From Promicromonospora sp. Populi (GTDB lineage: Bacteria; Actinomycetota; Actinomycetes; Actinomycetales; Cellulomonadaceae): a stretch of 64,000 nt of DNA. Shown here in pieces: positions 16,184 to 24,094 of this stretch. Within the stretch, counting starts at the first letter, position 1. Every line of letters begins with the position of its first letter. Under the pieces are notes generated by a model. It saw only the letters and a program-made list of their open reading frames with translations. It had not been told where the DNA came from and ran no database searches. The stretch lies in the NCBI RefSeq assembly GCF_041081105.1, contig NZ_CP163528.1:2108001-2172000 (forward strand), given 5' to 3'. Made by a program: the position numbers and the translations under genes.

Positions 16184-16294
16184 GAAGGCCCCTCCGGCGT
16201 CATTGCTGGGTGGTTGCTGGGTGCGGTGCCACTCAACCGTCTTTCCTTGCCGTAGTCAATTAAGTCGTCCGGTTCTCGCGGTTAGAGTCGCCGC
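16184..16294. promoter_or_regulatory. Divergent glycosidase/ROK promoter region
   Basis: Leftward, TTGACT (16254-16259) is a plausible -35 for the glycosidase. TTGCTGGGTG is repeated directly at 16203-16212 and 16214-16223 in its leader. TTAGAGT, about 7 bp before the ROK start, could be its -10, giving a leaderless message. No clear ROK palindrome was found. Confidence 0.4.
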
Positions 16295-17461
16295 ATGACC
16301 GGCAGACCAGAAGCGCCTGTGCTCAGTCCGGCGGGGACGCGCGTCTTCCAGCAGCTGGTGATGACCGGCGAGGCGTCGCGCACTGCCCTGGCGCACGACA
16401 CCGGGCTGACGCCGGGTGCGATCACGCGCGCCGTGCGCCCGCTGCTGGCGGCGGGACTGGTGCACGAGACCGGTGACCGGGCGTCGACCGACGGTGCCCT
16501 GGGGCGGCCGGCGACGATGGTGACGGTCCAGGCCGGGGCGCACCAGGTGATCGGCGTGAAGGTCACGGGCGACCAGCTCTTCGGCGTGGTCTGCGACCTG
16601 CGCTGCGAGGTGCTGGACGAGGTGACGGTGCCGGTCGGGGACCGCCGCCCGGAGGCCCTGATCCAGCAGATCACTGATCTGGTGGCGGGCCTGCGGGCCG
16701 ACCGCCCCACGGTGGGCAGCGTCGGGCTGGCCGTGTCCGGCGACGTCGACGCGGGCTCGGGTCACGTGGCCTACTCGCCATTCCTGGGCTGGCACGACGT
16801 GCCGCTCGGTGCACAGGTCGCCGAGCGCACCGGGCTGGCGACCACCGTAGAGAACGACGTGCGTGCGCTGCTGACCGGCGAGCGCTGGTACGGCGTCGGC
16901 CGCGGGCTGTCGTCGCTGGCACTCGTCACGGTCGGCGCCGGGATCGGGTGCGCGCTGCTGGTCAACGGGCAGGTGGTGCACGGCAGCTTCGGCGTGGCGG
17001 GCGAGGTGGGGCACGTGCTCGTCGACCCCGACGGCCCGTTGTGCCACTGCGGCAACCGGGGCTGCGTCGAGGCGATCGCCGGGTCCGCCGGGATCCTGGA
17101 CCGCATGGCGCAGGCCGGGTTCGGCGCTCTGGGCATCGGCGACGTCGCCGACCTCGCCCGCTCCGGACAGTCCGACGCCGTGCGGGTGCTCGGCGACGCC
17201 GGCCGCGCCGTCGGCATCGGGATCGCCACGATCGCCAACCTGGTGGGCGCCCAGCACATAGTGATCACCGGCGAGGCCATCAGCGACGAGCACGACTACG
17301 ACGTCATGGACCCGCACGTCCGGCGCGCCTTCGCGGAGCGGGCCTTTGGTTCGGCCGCGAGCGCCGCCATCGAGCTGCGTCCGCTGCGCTTCGTGGACTG
17401 GGCCCGCGGTGCGGCGGCGTGCGCGGTGGAGAACTTCGTCACGCACTACGGCCGCTCATAA
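16295..17461 (+). CDS. ROK-family transcriptional repressor
   Basis: A 388-residue ROK protein with an N-terminal winged helix (ASRTALAHDTGLTPGAITRAVRPLL, about 27-51) and a sugar-kinase-like domain. The zinc motif GHVLVDPDGPLCHCGNRGC is at about 235-253. The helix-turn-helix makes it a regulator (NagC/Mlc type) rather than a kinase. It is divergent from the secreted glycosidase 111 bp away, so the released sugar or a phosphate derivative is the probable inducer. That assignment is inferred from position. Confidence 0.88.
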   Translation: MTGRPEAPVLSPAGTRVFQQLVMTGEASRTALAHDTGLTPGAITRAVRPLLAAGLVHETGDRASTDGALGRPATMVTVQAGAHQVIGVKVTGDQLFGVVCDLRCEVLDEVTVPVGDRRPEALIQQITDLVAGLRADRPTVGSVGLAVSGDVDAGSGHVAYSPFLGWHDVPLGAQVAERTGLATTVENDVRALLTGERWYGVGRGLSSLALVTVGAGIGCALLVNGQVVHGSFGVAGEVGHVLVDPDGPLCHCGNRGCVEAIAGSAGILDRMAQAGFGALGIGDVADLARSGQSDAVRVLGDAGRAVGIGIATIANLVGAQHIVITGEAISDEHDYDVMDPHVRRAFAERAFGSAASAAIELRPLRFVDWARGAAACAVENFVTHYGRS

Positions 17462-17464
17462 AGG

Positions 17465-17534
17465 TCCGCCTTCATCAAGCGGTTCGGCATGCTCCGGGCG
17501 ACGATTCCATGCCGAATCGCTTGATCGAAGCGGA
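17465..17534. terminator. Long imperfect hairpin downstream of ROK gene
   Basis: Two 27-nt arms (17465-17491 and 17508-17534) pair except for a few positions; the perfectly paired cores are ATCAAGCG and TTCGGCATG, around a 16-nt loop. It starts 4 bp after the ROK stop and ends 7 bp before the next operator. It most likely terminates ROK transcription, but it is unusually long. Confidence 0.65.
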
Positions 17535-17540
17535 CACCCT

Positions 17541-17559
17541 GATGGTACCGAGCGGTTCC
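17541..17559 (+). promoter_or_regulatory. TetR-type operator upstream of hydrolase-MFS operon
   Basis: GATGGTACCGAGCGGTTCC holds the near-palindrome GGTACCG-ag-CGGTTCC. The same GATGGTACCGNNCG core occurs before the tetR gene (20160-20173), which links that TetR to this operon. Confidence 0.6.
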
Positions 17560-17581
17560 ATCTGCTGCTACGGTCTGGCCC

Positions 17582-18418
17582 ATGACAGTCGACGATCTGG
17601 ACAGGGACCCGAGCACCGCGTCTGGCGTGCGTGCGGCCAACCTCGCCGTGGAGGTCGAGAGCGGCAGTGTCCCCCTCATCGGGGTGCTCTACCTGCCGGC
17701 GGGGCCCGGGCCGCACCCGGTCGTCGTCCTGCTGCACGGGTTCCCCGGGCACGACGCGAACCAGGACCTCGCGCAGGGACTGCGCCGCGCGGGTTACGCC
17801 GCGGTGGTGTTCCACTACCGCGGGTCCTGGGGTGTGGGCGGCGCCTGGTCGTGGTGGAACTGCGTCGAGGACGCCTTGGCGGTCTGCCGAAAGATCTTCG
17901 CCGACGACGATCCGTCGCTCCCCCGCCTCGACCCCCGCCGCGTAGCGGTGCTCGGCCACAGTCTCGGCGGGTTCGTCGCGCTGCAGGTGGCGGCCACCGA
18001 GTCCCGCGTGCGGGCCGTGGTCTCGGTCGCGGGTTTCGACTTCGGCGTCGCACAGCGGGAGATCCGCGACGATCCGGCGGCGCGCGGCGTCTACCACGAC
18101 GCCTGGGCGAGCCAGCTCGCACCACTGCGCGGGACCAGCGCGGACGCGCTGATCGAGGAGCTGCTGGCCGCGGGCGAGGCCTGGGACCTGACGAGGCTGG
18201 CCCCCGCCGTCGCGGGTGTTTCGGTCCTGCTCGTCGGCACCGGACGGGACACCGTCACGCCCGCCGAGATACACCACTGGCCGCTGGTCCGGGCGTTCGA
18301 AACGGCCGGCGCCCCGCGATTCGAGCACACGGTGCTCGACACGGACCACGCGCTCGCCGACCACCGGCTCCGCCTCGCCCGGGAGGTCACGGGATTCCTG
18401 GACCGGCACCTGCGGTGA
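17582..18418 (+). CDS. Alpha/beta-hydrolase (dienelactone hydrolase/peptidase S9-like)
   Basis: A 278-residue alpha/beta-hydrolase. The oxyanion strand is VVVLLHGFPGHDANQD, the nucleophile VLGHSLGG (Ser127), the acid VGTGRDTVTP, and the histidine LDTDHALADHR near the end. No signal peptide is seen. The sequence resembles the BAAT/S9-like alpha/beta hydrolases that act on small esters or peptides. Its stop overlaps the next gene's GTG start (GTGA), so it is translationally coupled to an MFS transporter. Both are likely controlled by the TetR encoded at 19552-20154. Confidence 0.86.
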   Translation: MTVDDLDRDPSTASGVRAANLAVEVESGSVPLIGVLYLPAGPGPHPVVVLLHGFPGHDANQDLAQGLRRAGYAAVVFHYRGSWGVGGAWSWWNCVEDALAVCRKIFADDDPSLPRLDPRRVAVLGHSLGGFVALQVAATESRVRAVVSVAGFDFGVAQREIRDDPAARGVYHDAWASQLAPLRGTSADALIEELLAAGEAWDLTRLAPAVAGVSVLLVGTGRDTVTPAEIHHWPLVRAFETAGAPRFEHTVLDTDHALADHRLRLAREVTGFLDRHLR

Positions 18419-19526
18419 GGCCGCCGGTCGCCCGGCTGTGGACAGCGGTCGCGCTCGGGTACGTCGCGCTCGGGGCCACCCTGGAGCTGATACCGACCGA
18501 CCTCGCGCACCGGCTGGACGCGGGCGCCTCCACGACGGCCGCCGTGACCGGCGTCGCGTTCCTCGCGACGGCCCTCGCCCGCCCGTTCGCGGGTGTGCTC
18601 GCCGACGCCGGCCGGGCGCGGGCCGTCGTAGCCACCGGCGGCCTGCTCGTGGCGGCGGGCGTGGTGAGCCAGATGCTCGGCCCGACGATCAGCGCCGTCG
18701 TCGTCGGCCGCCTCGCCATGGGCGTCGGCGAGGCCGCCCTCTTCTCGGGCGCGCTGCCCTGGGTGCTGCGTGGCGTGCCCGCCGACCGGCACGGCAGGGT
18801 CTCCGGATGGTTCGGCCTGGCGATGTGGTCCGGCCTGGCGGCCGGCCCCGCGGTCGCGGTCGCGGCACGGGTCGTGGGCGGTCCGACGGCGGCGTGGTGG
18901 GCGATCCTGGTCGCGCCCCTCGTCTCCGCCGTGCTCGTCCTGGGCGCCCGGCCGGAGCCGCGCCGTCGGGCAAAAACGGCCCGGCCCCGCCTCGCCCGGC
19001 CCGCCTGGGCCCCCGCGACCTACCTCGGCCTGGCCGGTTACGCCTACGGGACCGTCGCGGCGCTGCTGGTCGCGTACCTGGCGCGGGACCAGCAGCTCGC
19101 GGGGCTGTCGCTCACGCTGTTCTCCGGCGGGTTCCTCGCGGTCCGTGTGCTGGGCAGCCCGCTCGTCGACCGGTTCGGGCCGGTGCGGACCGGGGTCACG
19201 CTCGCGGTGGTCGAGGCGCTCGCCCTGGCGGCCCTGCCGGTGGACCCGACGCCGTTCCGGGTGGTGACGGTCCTCGCAGCGGGGCCGGCGTCGCGCTCGC
19301 CTACCCGAGCGCCGCGGCCCGCACGCTCGCCGCGCGCGACACCGGCTCACCCGGCGCGGCCGTCGGCATCATGACGTCGTTCTGGGACCTCGGGTTCCTG
19401 TCCGCCGCCATGGTGGGCGCGCTCGTCGTCGAGTGGTCCGGGTTCAGCGCGGCATTCCAGGTGGCTGCCACCATGAGCCTCCTCAGCGCCGTCGTCCTGG
19501 CCGCGAGGCGACCGCACCCCGCGTGA
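18415..19526 (+). pseudogene. MFS transporter, frameshifted near its C-terminus
   Basis: GTG at 18415 (coupled to the hydrolase) starts an MFS protein that runs through about ten helices (VARLWTAVALGYVALG ... VVEALALAALPVDPTPFRVV). At 19281-19284 a GGGG run lies where the frame must change. Before it the protein reads VTVLAAG. After it the continuation GAGVALAYPSAAARTLAAR and the last two helices (FLSAAMVGALVVEWSG) are in another frame, ending at 19526. One extra G would restore an intact protein of about 370 residues. This is either a sequencing error in a homopolymer or a real recent inactivation. Confidence 0.8.
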
Positions 19527-19551
19527 GCTGGGCGGCAGTGTCGGGCGTGAG

Positions 19552-20154
19552 CTAGCCGACGGCGTCCCGCGTGAGCTGGTCGAAGACCAGCCGCGCGGTC
19601 GCGCCCGCGTCCTGACCGGCCTGCCGGGCCCGGGCCGGGTCCATGGCGGCGACGACGGTCGCCCCCTCGAGCACCTGCAGGAGGCGCCGCGCCAGGGCAT
19701 CTGGGTCGGCCGCACCGGCGTCGGCCGCGATCTCGCGGAACAGGTCGATGTACCGGCCGAGGTGCGCCGCCGCGATCGTCAGGGTGTGCTCGCCGCGGCT
19801 CTGGGTGGCGGCGTTCACGACGGCACACCCGCGAAAAGCGTCGTCCTGGTACCAGGAGCCGAGCGCCGCGAACACGGCGTCGAGGCGCTCGGCCGGCGCC
19901 GGTCCGGCGCCTTCCGCCGCCGACCGCAGCCAGCGGTGGACCCGGGTACTGCGCTCGGTGAGCACGGCCTCGACGAGGCCGTCCTTCGAGCCGAAGTGCC
20001 GGTAGAGCGTCATCTTGGAGATCCCGAGGACGGAGCAGCATTCTGCGACGCCGATCCCGTCGATGCCCCGGGCATAGAGCAGCGGCCCGGCCCGCTCGAT
20101 GATCTGCGCGCGCGTCCTGGCCGGGTCGAGCGTCGCCCCCTTGGGAACTGGCAT
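19552..20154 (-). CDS. TetR-family transcriptional regulator
   Basis: A 200-residue TetR regulator with helix-turn-helix at residues 10-60 (RTRAQIIERAGPLLYARGIDG ... GISKMTLYRHFGSKDGLVEA, shown in parts) and a C-terminal domain of the AcrR/YcdC-like type. It is convergent with the hydrolase-MFS operon. Its own start region and the operon's promoter share the GATGGTACCGNNCG element, which supports autoregulation and control of the operon. The element begins 6 bp upstream of the ATG, so the message is nearly leaderless. Confidence 0.87.
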   Translation of the reverse strand: MPVPKGATLDPARTRAQIIERAGPLLYARGIDGIGVAECCSVLGISKMTLYRHFGSKDGLVEAVLTERSTRVHRWLRSAAEGAGPAPAERLDAVFAALGSWYQDDAFRGCAVVNAATQSRGEHTLTIAAAHLGRYIDLFREIAADAGAADPDALARRLLQVLEGATVVAAMDPARARQAGQDAGATARLVFDQLTRDAVG

Positions 20155-20159
20155 CCCGT

Positions 20160-20178
20160 GATGGTACCGGTCGTTCTC
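20160..20178 (-). promoter_or_regulatory. TetR-type operator at the tetR start
   Basis: GATGGTACCGGTCGTTCTC (+ strand, 20160-20178) shares GATGGTACCGNNCG with the site before the hydrolase-MFS operon. It lies 6 bp upstream of the tetR start codon, suggesting autoregulation. Confidence 0.55.
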
Positions 20179-20191
20179 GCGGGGGCAGGGC

Positions 20192-21856
20192 TCAGCGCAC
20201 GTCGATGTAGACCGGGTTGGTGTAGAGCCAGGTGTCCGCCCACGGGTCGCCGTTGTTGTCCTCGTGCATCTGGGGACCGGCCGGGTCGATCGACGCTCCG
20301 AGGTAGCCGGCGCCGTGCCGGTTGCCGTCGCTGCCGCGCAGGCGGACGTAGCAGGACTCGGTGATGCGGCCGAGCGGGATGCGCAGGTCGTAGGTGCCGC
20401 GGCGGCGGCTGGTGTCGACCTGTTCGACCACACGCGTCTCGGGCGCCCGCCAGGTGTCCGGGTCGGCCGACGGCCCGGTGACGGCGCCTCGGATCACGTC
20501 GAGGTGGGCGAGCCGGGGCAGCACCCCGTGCGGGTTGGGCCGGTGCGCGCTGCGCACCCTGACGGTCAGGTCCACCGAGGTCCCGCGCTCCACGACGAGC
20601 CGGCCGCCGAGCGTGGCACCGGTGGCGCGGCTGCGACCGGCGCGGGCGACGCGCACGTCGAGCCCGTCCACGAGGTGTCCGTGGTCCACCCAGACCCGGC
20701 CACGGCGCAGGCCGGCCAAAACGTCGAGGTAACCGTGCCGGGTCACGCCGACGTGGGTGCGGCTGAACTCCCCCGGCCAGAAGTCGCTTCCCGGCTGGGG
20801 CGTGCCGGTGTCGACGGGCGACGGCTTCCAGCCGAGGGAGTCGAAGGTCTCGCCGGGCGGCATGTCGCCGTCGCGCCAGGTGTCCCAGATGGTGCGGTGG
20901 TTGTCGGAGTTCGACGTGATCGAGAAGAGCGTGCCCTCGGCCAGCATCGCGTCCCACAGACCGCCGACCGTGGCGGTCACCCAGTCGAAGCCGCCGAAAG
21001 TGCGGTAGGCCTCGACCGGGTAGCCGGGGAAGGAGTCCGGACGCGGCGCGTTGACGTACTCGCCGCGCTGGGCCCGCGTGCTGCCGCGGTAGGCGACCCA
21101 CGCCGGGTCCGCGTCACCCTGGGCGCCCGGCGCACCCTCCATACCGATGCAGATGCCGGCCGCGGCGTCGCGCCACGCCCGGATCTCGCCTGGAGAGTCG
21201 ATGCCGAGCCGGGATGGGTGGTTGGCCAGCACGACGACGTCGTCGACGTACCGCTCGCCCTTACGAGCGGCGAGCCAGCGCAGCGCCTCCACCGCGCGCG
21301 CCTCGTTCTCGGGCAGGTCGGCGGCCCAGCCGTTCAGCTTGCCGTCCCACAGGCGCTCGAACTCACGCAGCAGCTCGACCTCGTGCGGACCGGGCGCAGC
21401 GAAGACGGTGCCGTGCTCGGCGGCAGGGATGTACCACTCCAGGCCCTGGAAGATGAGCTGGCGCGGGTTGCGGGACCGCGCGGCGATGATCTCCGCGTGC
21501 TCGGCGGCGGCGCCCTTGTCGGCGTGCCCGAAGTTGCTGTGCTCGGTGAAGACCATCCAGTCGAGGCCGAACCGGGCGCCCTTCCGGGCGAGCTGGTCGA
21601 AGTTGTACTTGGCGTCATGGCTGTAGCGGGAGTGCACGTGATGGTCGCCGACGAGCCACGCGAGCTGCGGGTCTCCACCGCCGCTGCCCGAGGCGGCAGC
21701 CGCGGCGGCGGGCACACCCGCGGCGAGCGCCAGCCCGCCCACCATGCCGAGGCGCAGGAACGTGCGCCGCGAGGCGCCCTGCGGGTCGAGGGACGAGGCC
21801 GGCACCGAGGGGTCGGCCCAGTCGGGCAGATCGGTAGCGCGGAACGGAGCGGGCAC
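20192..21856 (-). CDS. Tat-exported PHP-domain metal-dependent phosphoesterase-like protein
   Basis: A 554-residue protein with a twin-arginine signal (SRRTFLRLGMVGGLALAAG, residues 28-46, then an alanine-rich cleavage region). The PHP metal-binding motifs follow: GDHHVHSRYSHD (about 70-81), FTEHSNFGH (about 102), VLANHPSR (about 208) and SITSNSDNHRT (about 325). The last 150 residues form a beta-rich domain. PHP enzymes hydrolyse phosphoesters using a metal cluster; Tat export suits a cofactor folded in the cytosol. GTG at 21856 has an AGGAGG site. The substrate is unknown. Confidence 0.85.
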   Translation of the reverse strand: MPAPFRATDLPDWADPSVPASSLDPQGASRRTFLRLGMVGGLALAAGVPAAAAAASGSGGGDPQLAWLVGDHHVHSRYSHDAKYNFDQLARKGARFGLDWMVFTEHSNFGHADKGAAAEHAEIIAARSRNPRQLIFQGLEWYIPAAEHGTVFAAPGPHEVELLREFERLWDGKLNGWAADLPENEARAVEALRWLAARKGERYVDDVVVLANHPSRLGIDSPGEIRAWRDAAAGICIGMEGAPGAQGDADPAWVAYRGSTRAQRGEYVNAPRPDSFPGYPVEAYRTFGGFDWVTATVGGLWDAMLAEGTLFSITSNSDNHRTIWDTWRDGDMPPGETFDSLGWKPSPVDTGTPQPGSDFWPGEFSRTHVGVTRHGYLDVLAGLRRGRVWVDHGHLVDGLDVRVARAGRSRATGATLGGRLVVERGTSVDLTVRVRSAHRPNPHGVLPRLAHLDVIRGAVTGPSADPDTWRAPETRVVEQVDTSRRRGTYDLRIPLGRITESCYVRLRGSDGNRHGAGYLGASIDPAGPQMHEDNNGDPWADTWLYTNPVYIDVR

Positions 21857-21944
21857 AGGGTCCTCCTGCCGAGGTGCTCAAGGTGACGCCGGAGGCTTGC
21901 ACACCCAGGTGGCCTCTGCGGGAACGCCAGGTTTCGCGCGCCCG

Positions 21945-22712
21945 TCAGCCAGGCGTCGATTCCCGGACCGGGGTCGCCCCAGGGCGGGTCCACTGCGGCG
22001 TGGGCCGGCGGGTCGGCCCCCAGGTGGCCGCGCCGTCGGCGTCCGTGGCCCAGTACCAGCAGGAGCCCTGGCCTTCGGGCCAGCCGTCGGGCATGTCCTC
22101 CCAGGACTCGCCGCGGCCGTAGGGCGTCATGTCGAGCAGACCGAACACGCCCGAGGCTGACTCGTTGCCCCGGCCCGTGGTCCGGTAGGTGAGGAACACG
22201 CGGTCGCCGTCGCGCAGGAAGCACACGATGTGCCCCATGTCGACGCCGATCGGCGCGGGCAGGTCGCGAACCGAGTACCAAGGCTCGGTGTAGCCCATGA
22301 ACTCCAGGAACGGGGCGACCTCCGCCCATGGCCCCTCGGTCAGCATCGCGAACGAGACCCCGCGCGCGGCGAGGTAGGGCGCGGCCTGCTGGATGTGCCA
22401 CGCGTTGATGGTGCACCCGGGGCACTGACCCTCGACCGGGTCGCCGTCGTGCCACATGTGCTGGTAGACCACCAGCTCGTCCCGCCCCTGGAACAGGTCG
22501 ATGAACGGCACCGGGCCGTCGGCGCCAGTGACCTGGACCGTGCCGTCGAGCTCCACCATCGGCAGCCGACGACGAGCGGCCGCGAGCGCGTCACCCTCGC
22601 GGGTGTGCGCCTTCTCCCGGGCCAGGAAGTCGTCACGCGCGGCCTGCCAGGCGGCCCAGTCGACGACGGGCGGGCGGCCGGGCAGGCTGGTCGTGGTGCG
22701 CGTCTCGGTCAC
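21945..22712 (-). CDS. DUF899 thioredoxin-like family protein
   Basis: A 255-residue member of the DUF899 family. Features are the N-terminal RDDFLAREKAHTREGDALAAAR, the motif LFQGRDELVVYQHMWH, the CPGC pair in EGQCPGCTINAWH (about 97-109), and YRTTGRGNE. The fold resembles thioredoxin/peroxiredoxin, but the function is not established. It is cytosolic. It is transcribed leftward, separated from the upstream CGNR gene by 83 bp, and may share its transcript. It ends 88 bp before the PHP gene start. Confidence 0.86.
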   Translation of the reverse strand: MTETRTTTSLPGRPPVVDWAAWQAARDDFLAREKAHTREGDALAAARRRLPMVELDGTVQVTGADGPVPFIDLFQGRDELVVYQHMWHDGDPVEGQCPGCTINAWHIQQAAPYLAARGVSFAMLTEGPWAEVAPFLEFMGYTEPWYSVRDLPAPIGVDMGHIVCFLRDGDRVFLTYRTTGRGNESASGVFGLLDMTPYGRGESWEDMPDGWPEGQGSCWYWATDADGAATWGPTRRPTPQWTRPGATPVRESTPG

Positions 22713-22795
22713 GGTCTTCCTCCGACGTGTTGGTTACGGCGCGGTACCGCGCCCGCACATTCCGACGACGAAGCGACCACGTTCTCATCGGTGCG

Positions 22796-23341
22796 TCAGG
22801 GCACGGTGCGGTGCCGTGACCGGTACGCGGAGACCTTGACCCGGTTGCCACAGGTACGCATCGCGCACCACTCGCGCCGGCGGCCCCGGGAACGGTCGAG
22901 GTAGACCTGGGTGCACTCGGGGCGGCCGCACTCGCGCAGCAGTGCGGCGTCCGTGCCGCCCAGGATCTCGACGGCCTCGCGTGCGACGGTCGCCAGCCCC
23001 TGCACCGCCGAGCCGGAGCGACGCGTGCCGTCCGCGCCGAGCTGGACCTCGATGGGCGCGTCCGCGGCTCGCCGGTTCACGACGCCGACGGCGTCGGCAG
23101 GGAGGGACCTACCGGCGAGCCGTGCCTCGACGAGCGAATAGATCGACTCCCGAAGCTCGACGGCCGCCTCGAGGTCCGCCTGGTCGGCGTCCGGCCCGTC
23201 GTCGAGCATCCCCGACTCAACGAACCACGAGTGGAGCAGCTCGGGCGAGGCGAGCATCTCGGTCGGTGCCGGGTTGCGGCGGGCACGCAGCGTGCCCAGG
23301 AAGTCGAGCGCGCGGGTCCCGCAGGGGTAGGCGTGGTTCAC
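22796..23341 (-). CDS. CGNR zinc-finger/ABATE-domain regulator
   Basis: A protein of about 181 residues with an N-terminal ABATE stress-response domain (VNHAYPCGTRALDFLGTLRA) and a C-terminal CGNR zinc finger (CGRPECTQVYLDRSRGRRRE, then WCAMRTCGNRVK). The family is thought to be DNA-binding transcription factors. I place the start at the GTG at 23341, because homologous proteins begin just before HxxPCG. Any further extension would run into the divergent VOC gene only 30 bp away. The palindrome TGGTTcacgtAACCA overlaps this start codon, suggesting autoregulation. Confidence 0.82.
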   Translation of the reverse strand: MNHAYPCGTRALDFLGTLRARRNPAPTEMLASPELLHSWFVESGMLDDGPDADQADLEAAVELRESIYSLVEARLAGRSLPADAVGVVNRRAADAPIEVQLGADGTRRSGSAVQGLATVAREAVEILGGTDAALLRECGRPECTQVYLDRSRGRRREWCAMRTCGNRVKVSAYRSRHRTVP

Positions 23342-23348
23342 GTAACCA
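23334..23348. promoter_or_regulatory. Palindrome over the CGNR start codon
   Basis: TGGTT-cacgt-AACCA forms perfect 5-bp arms in the 30-bp gap and start region between the divergent CGNR and VOC genes. It is a candidate operator for the CGNR protein. Confidence 0.45.
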
Positions 23349-23371
23349 TTCGCGATCAGGGAGAAGTCATC

Positions 23372-23815
23372 ATGGAGCTCAAGCTCGAAGTAGTCGTCCT
23401 GCCGGTATCGGACGTGGACCGTGCCAAGGCCTTCTACGAGGCCCTCGGCTTCCGGCTCGACGCGGACTTCTCCACCGAGCGCGGCCTGCGCGTCGTGCAG
23501 GTCACCCCGCCCGGCTCCGCAGCCTCGATCATCTTCGGTGAGCACCTCACCGACGCCGCGCCGGGCTCCGTGCGGGGCCTGCACGTCGTCGTCCCGGACA
23601 TCGCCGCAGCGCGGGCGGAGCTCGCGGAGCGGGGTGCCGACATCAGCGAGGTGTGGCACGACGAGGACGGCGTCTTCCACTGGGCCGGCACCGCGCACCG
23701 CATCCCGGGCGCACACCCCGAGCACGACAGCTACGCCTCGTTCGCGTCGTTCGCCGACCCCGACGGCAACGAGTGGGTGCTCCAGCAGATCGTCGAGCGC
23801 CTCCCCGGACGCTGA
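23372..23815 (+). CDS. VOC/glyoxalase-superfamily protein
   Basis: A 147-residue vicinal-oxygen-chelate protein: an N-terminal beta-alpha-beta unit (KLEVVVLPVSDVDRAKAFYE) and a C-terminal ASFADPDGNEWVLQQI, with a candidate metal glutamate in DGNEW. The central RGLHVVVPDIAAARAEL is typical of single-chain VOC enzymes acting as dimers. The reaction is unknown (glyoxalase, dioxygenase or antibiotic-binding type). AGGGAG supports the ATG at 23372. It is divergent from the CGNR regulator and 5 bp before the next small gene, so they form a unit. Confidence 0.86.
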   Translation: MELKLEVVVLPVSDVDRAKAFYEALGFRLDADFSTERGLRVVQVTPPGSAASIIFGEHLTDAAPGSVRGLHVVVPDIAAARAELAERGADISEVWHDEDGVFHWAGTAHRIPGAHPEHDSYASFASFADPDGNEWVLQQIVERLPGR

Positions 23816-23820
23816 CCGAC

Positions 23821-24018
23821 ATGGACCCTCAGCCCAGCGAGATCCTCCTCGACCTGCTCAAGCAGGCCGCCGCGGCGCATGGCATCCACGAGAAGGAAGA
23901 GCTCGGCGGTATATACGACGAGGGCTGGCCCGAGTGGTACGCCGAGCACATGGCCCGCGCCCTCGCCGAGCAGGGCTACCGCCTGGTGCCCGCCAGCGAC
24001 GCAGACCCGGGACGCTGA
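23821..24018 (+). CDS. Small conserved protein, 65 residues, partner of VOC gene
   Basis: The ATG at 23821 follows the VOC stop by 5 bp. The product begins MDPQPSEILLDLLKQ and contains EELGGIYDEGWPEWYAEHM, a pattern I associate with short actinobacterial proteins of unknown function often encoded next to VOC genes. It is helical, acidic and cytosolic. Cotranscription with the VOC protein is clear from spacing; the function is unknown. Confidence 0.7.
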   Translation: MDPQPSEILLDLLKQAAAAHGIHEKEELGGIYDEGWPEWYAEHMARALAEQGYRLVPASDADPGR

Positions 24019-24094
24019 CCGCCGCTGCTCTTGTCGCCCGCCCCCGGAGCGTGTAGACCGGGCAGCACACCGGACAGGTCGACGGGAGATCGGG

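Noticed and set aside
17461..17581. Small RNA gene in the ROK-hydrolase gap
   Set aside because: The long hairpin is better explained as a terminator; no separate promoter for an RNA was recognisable.
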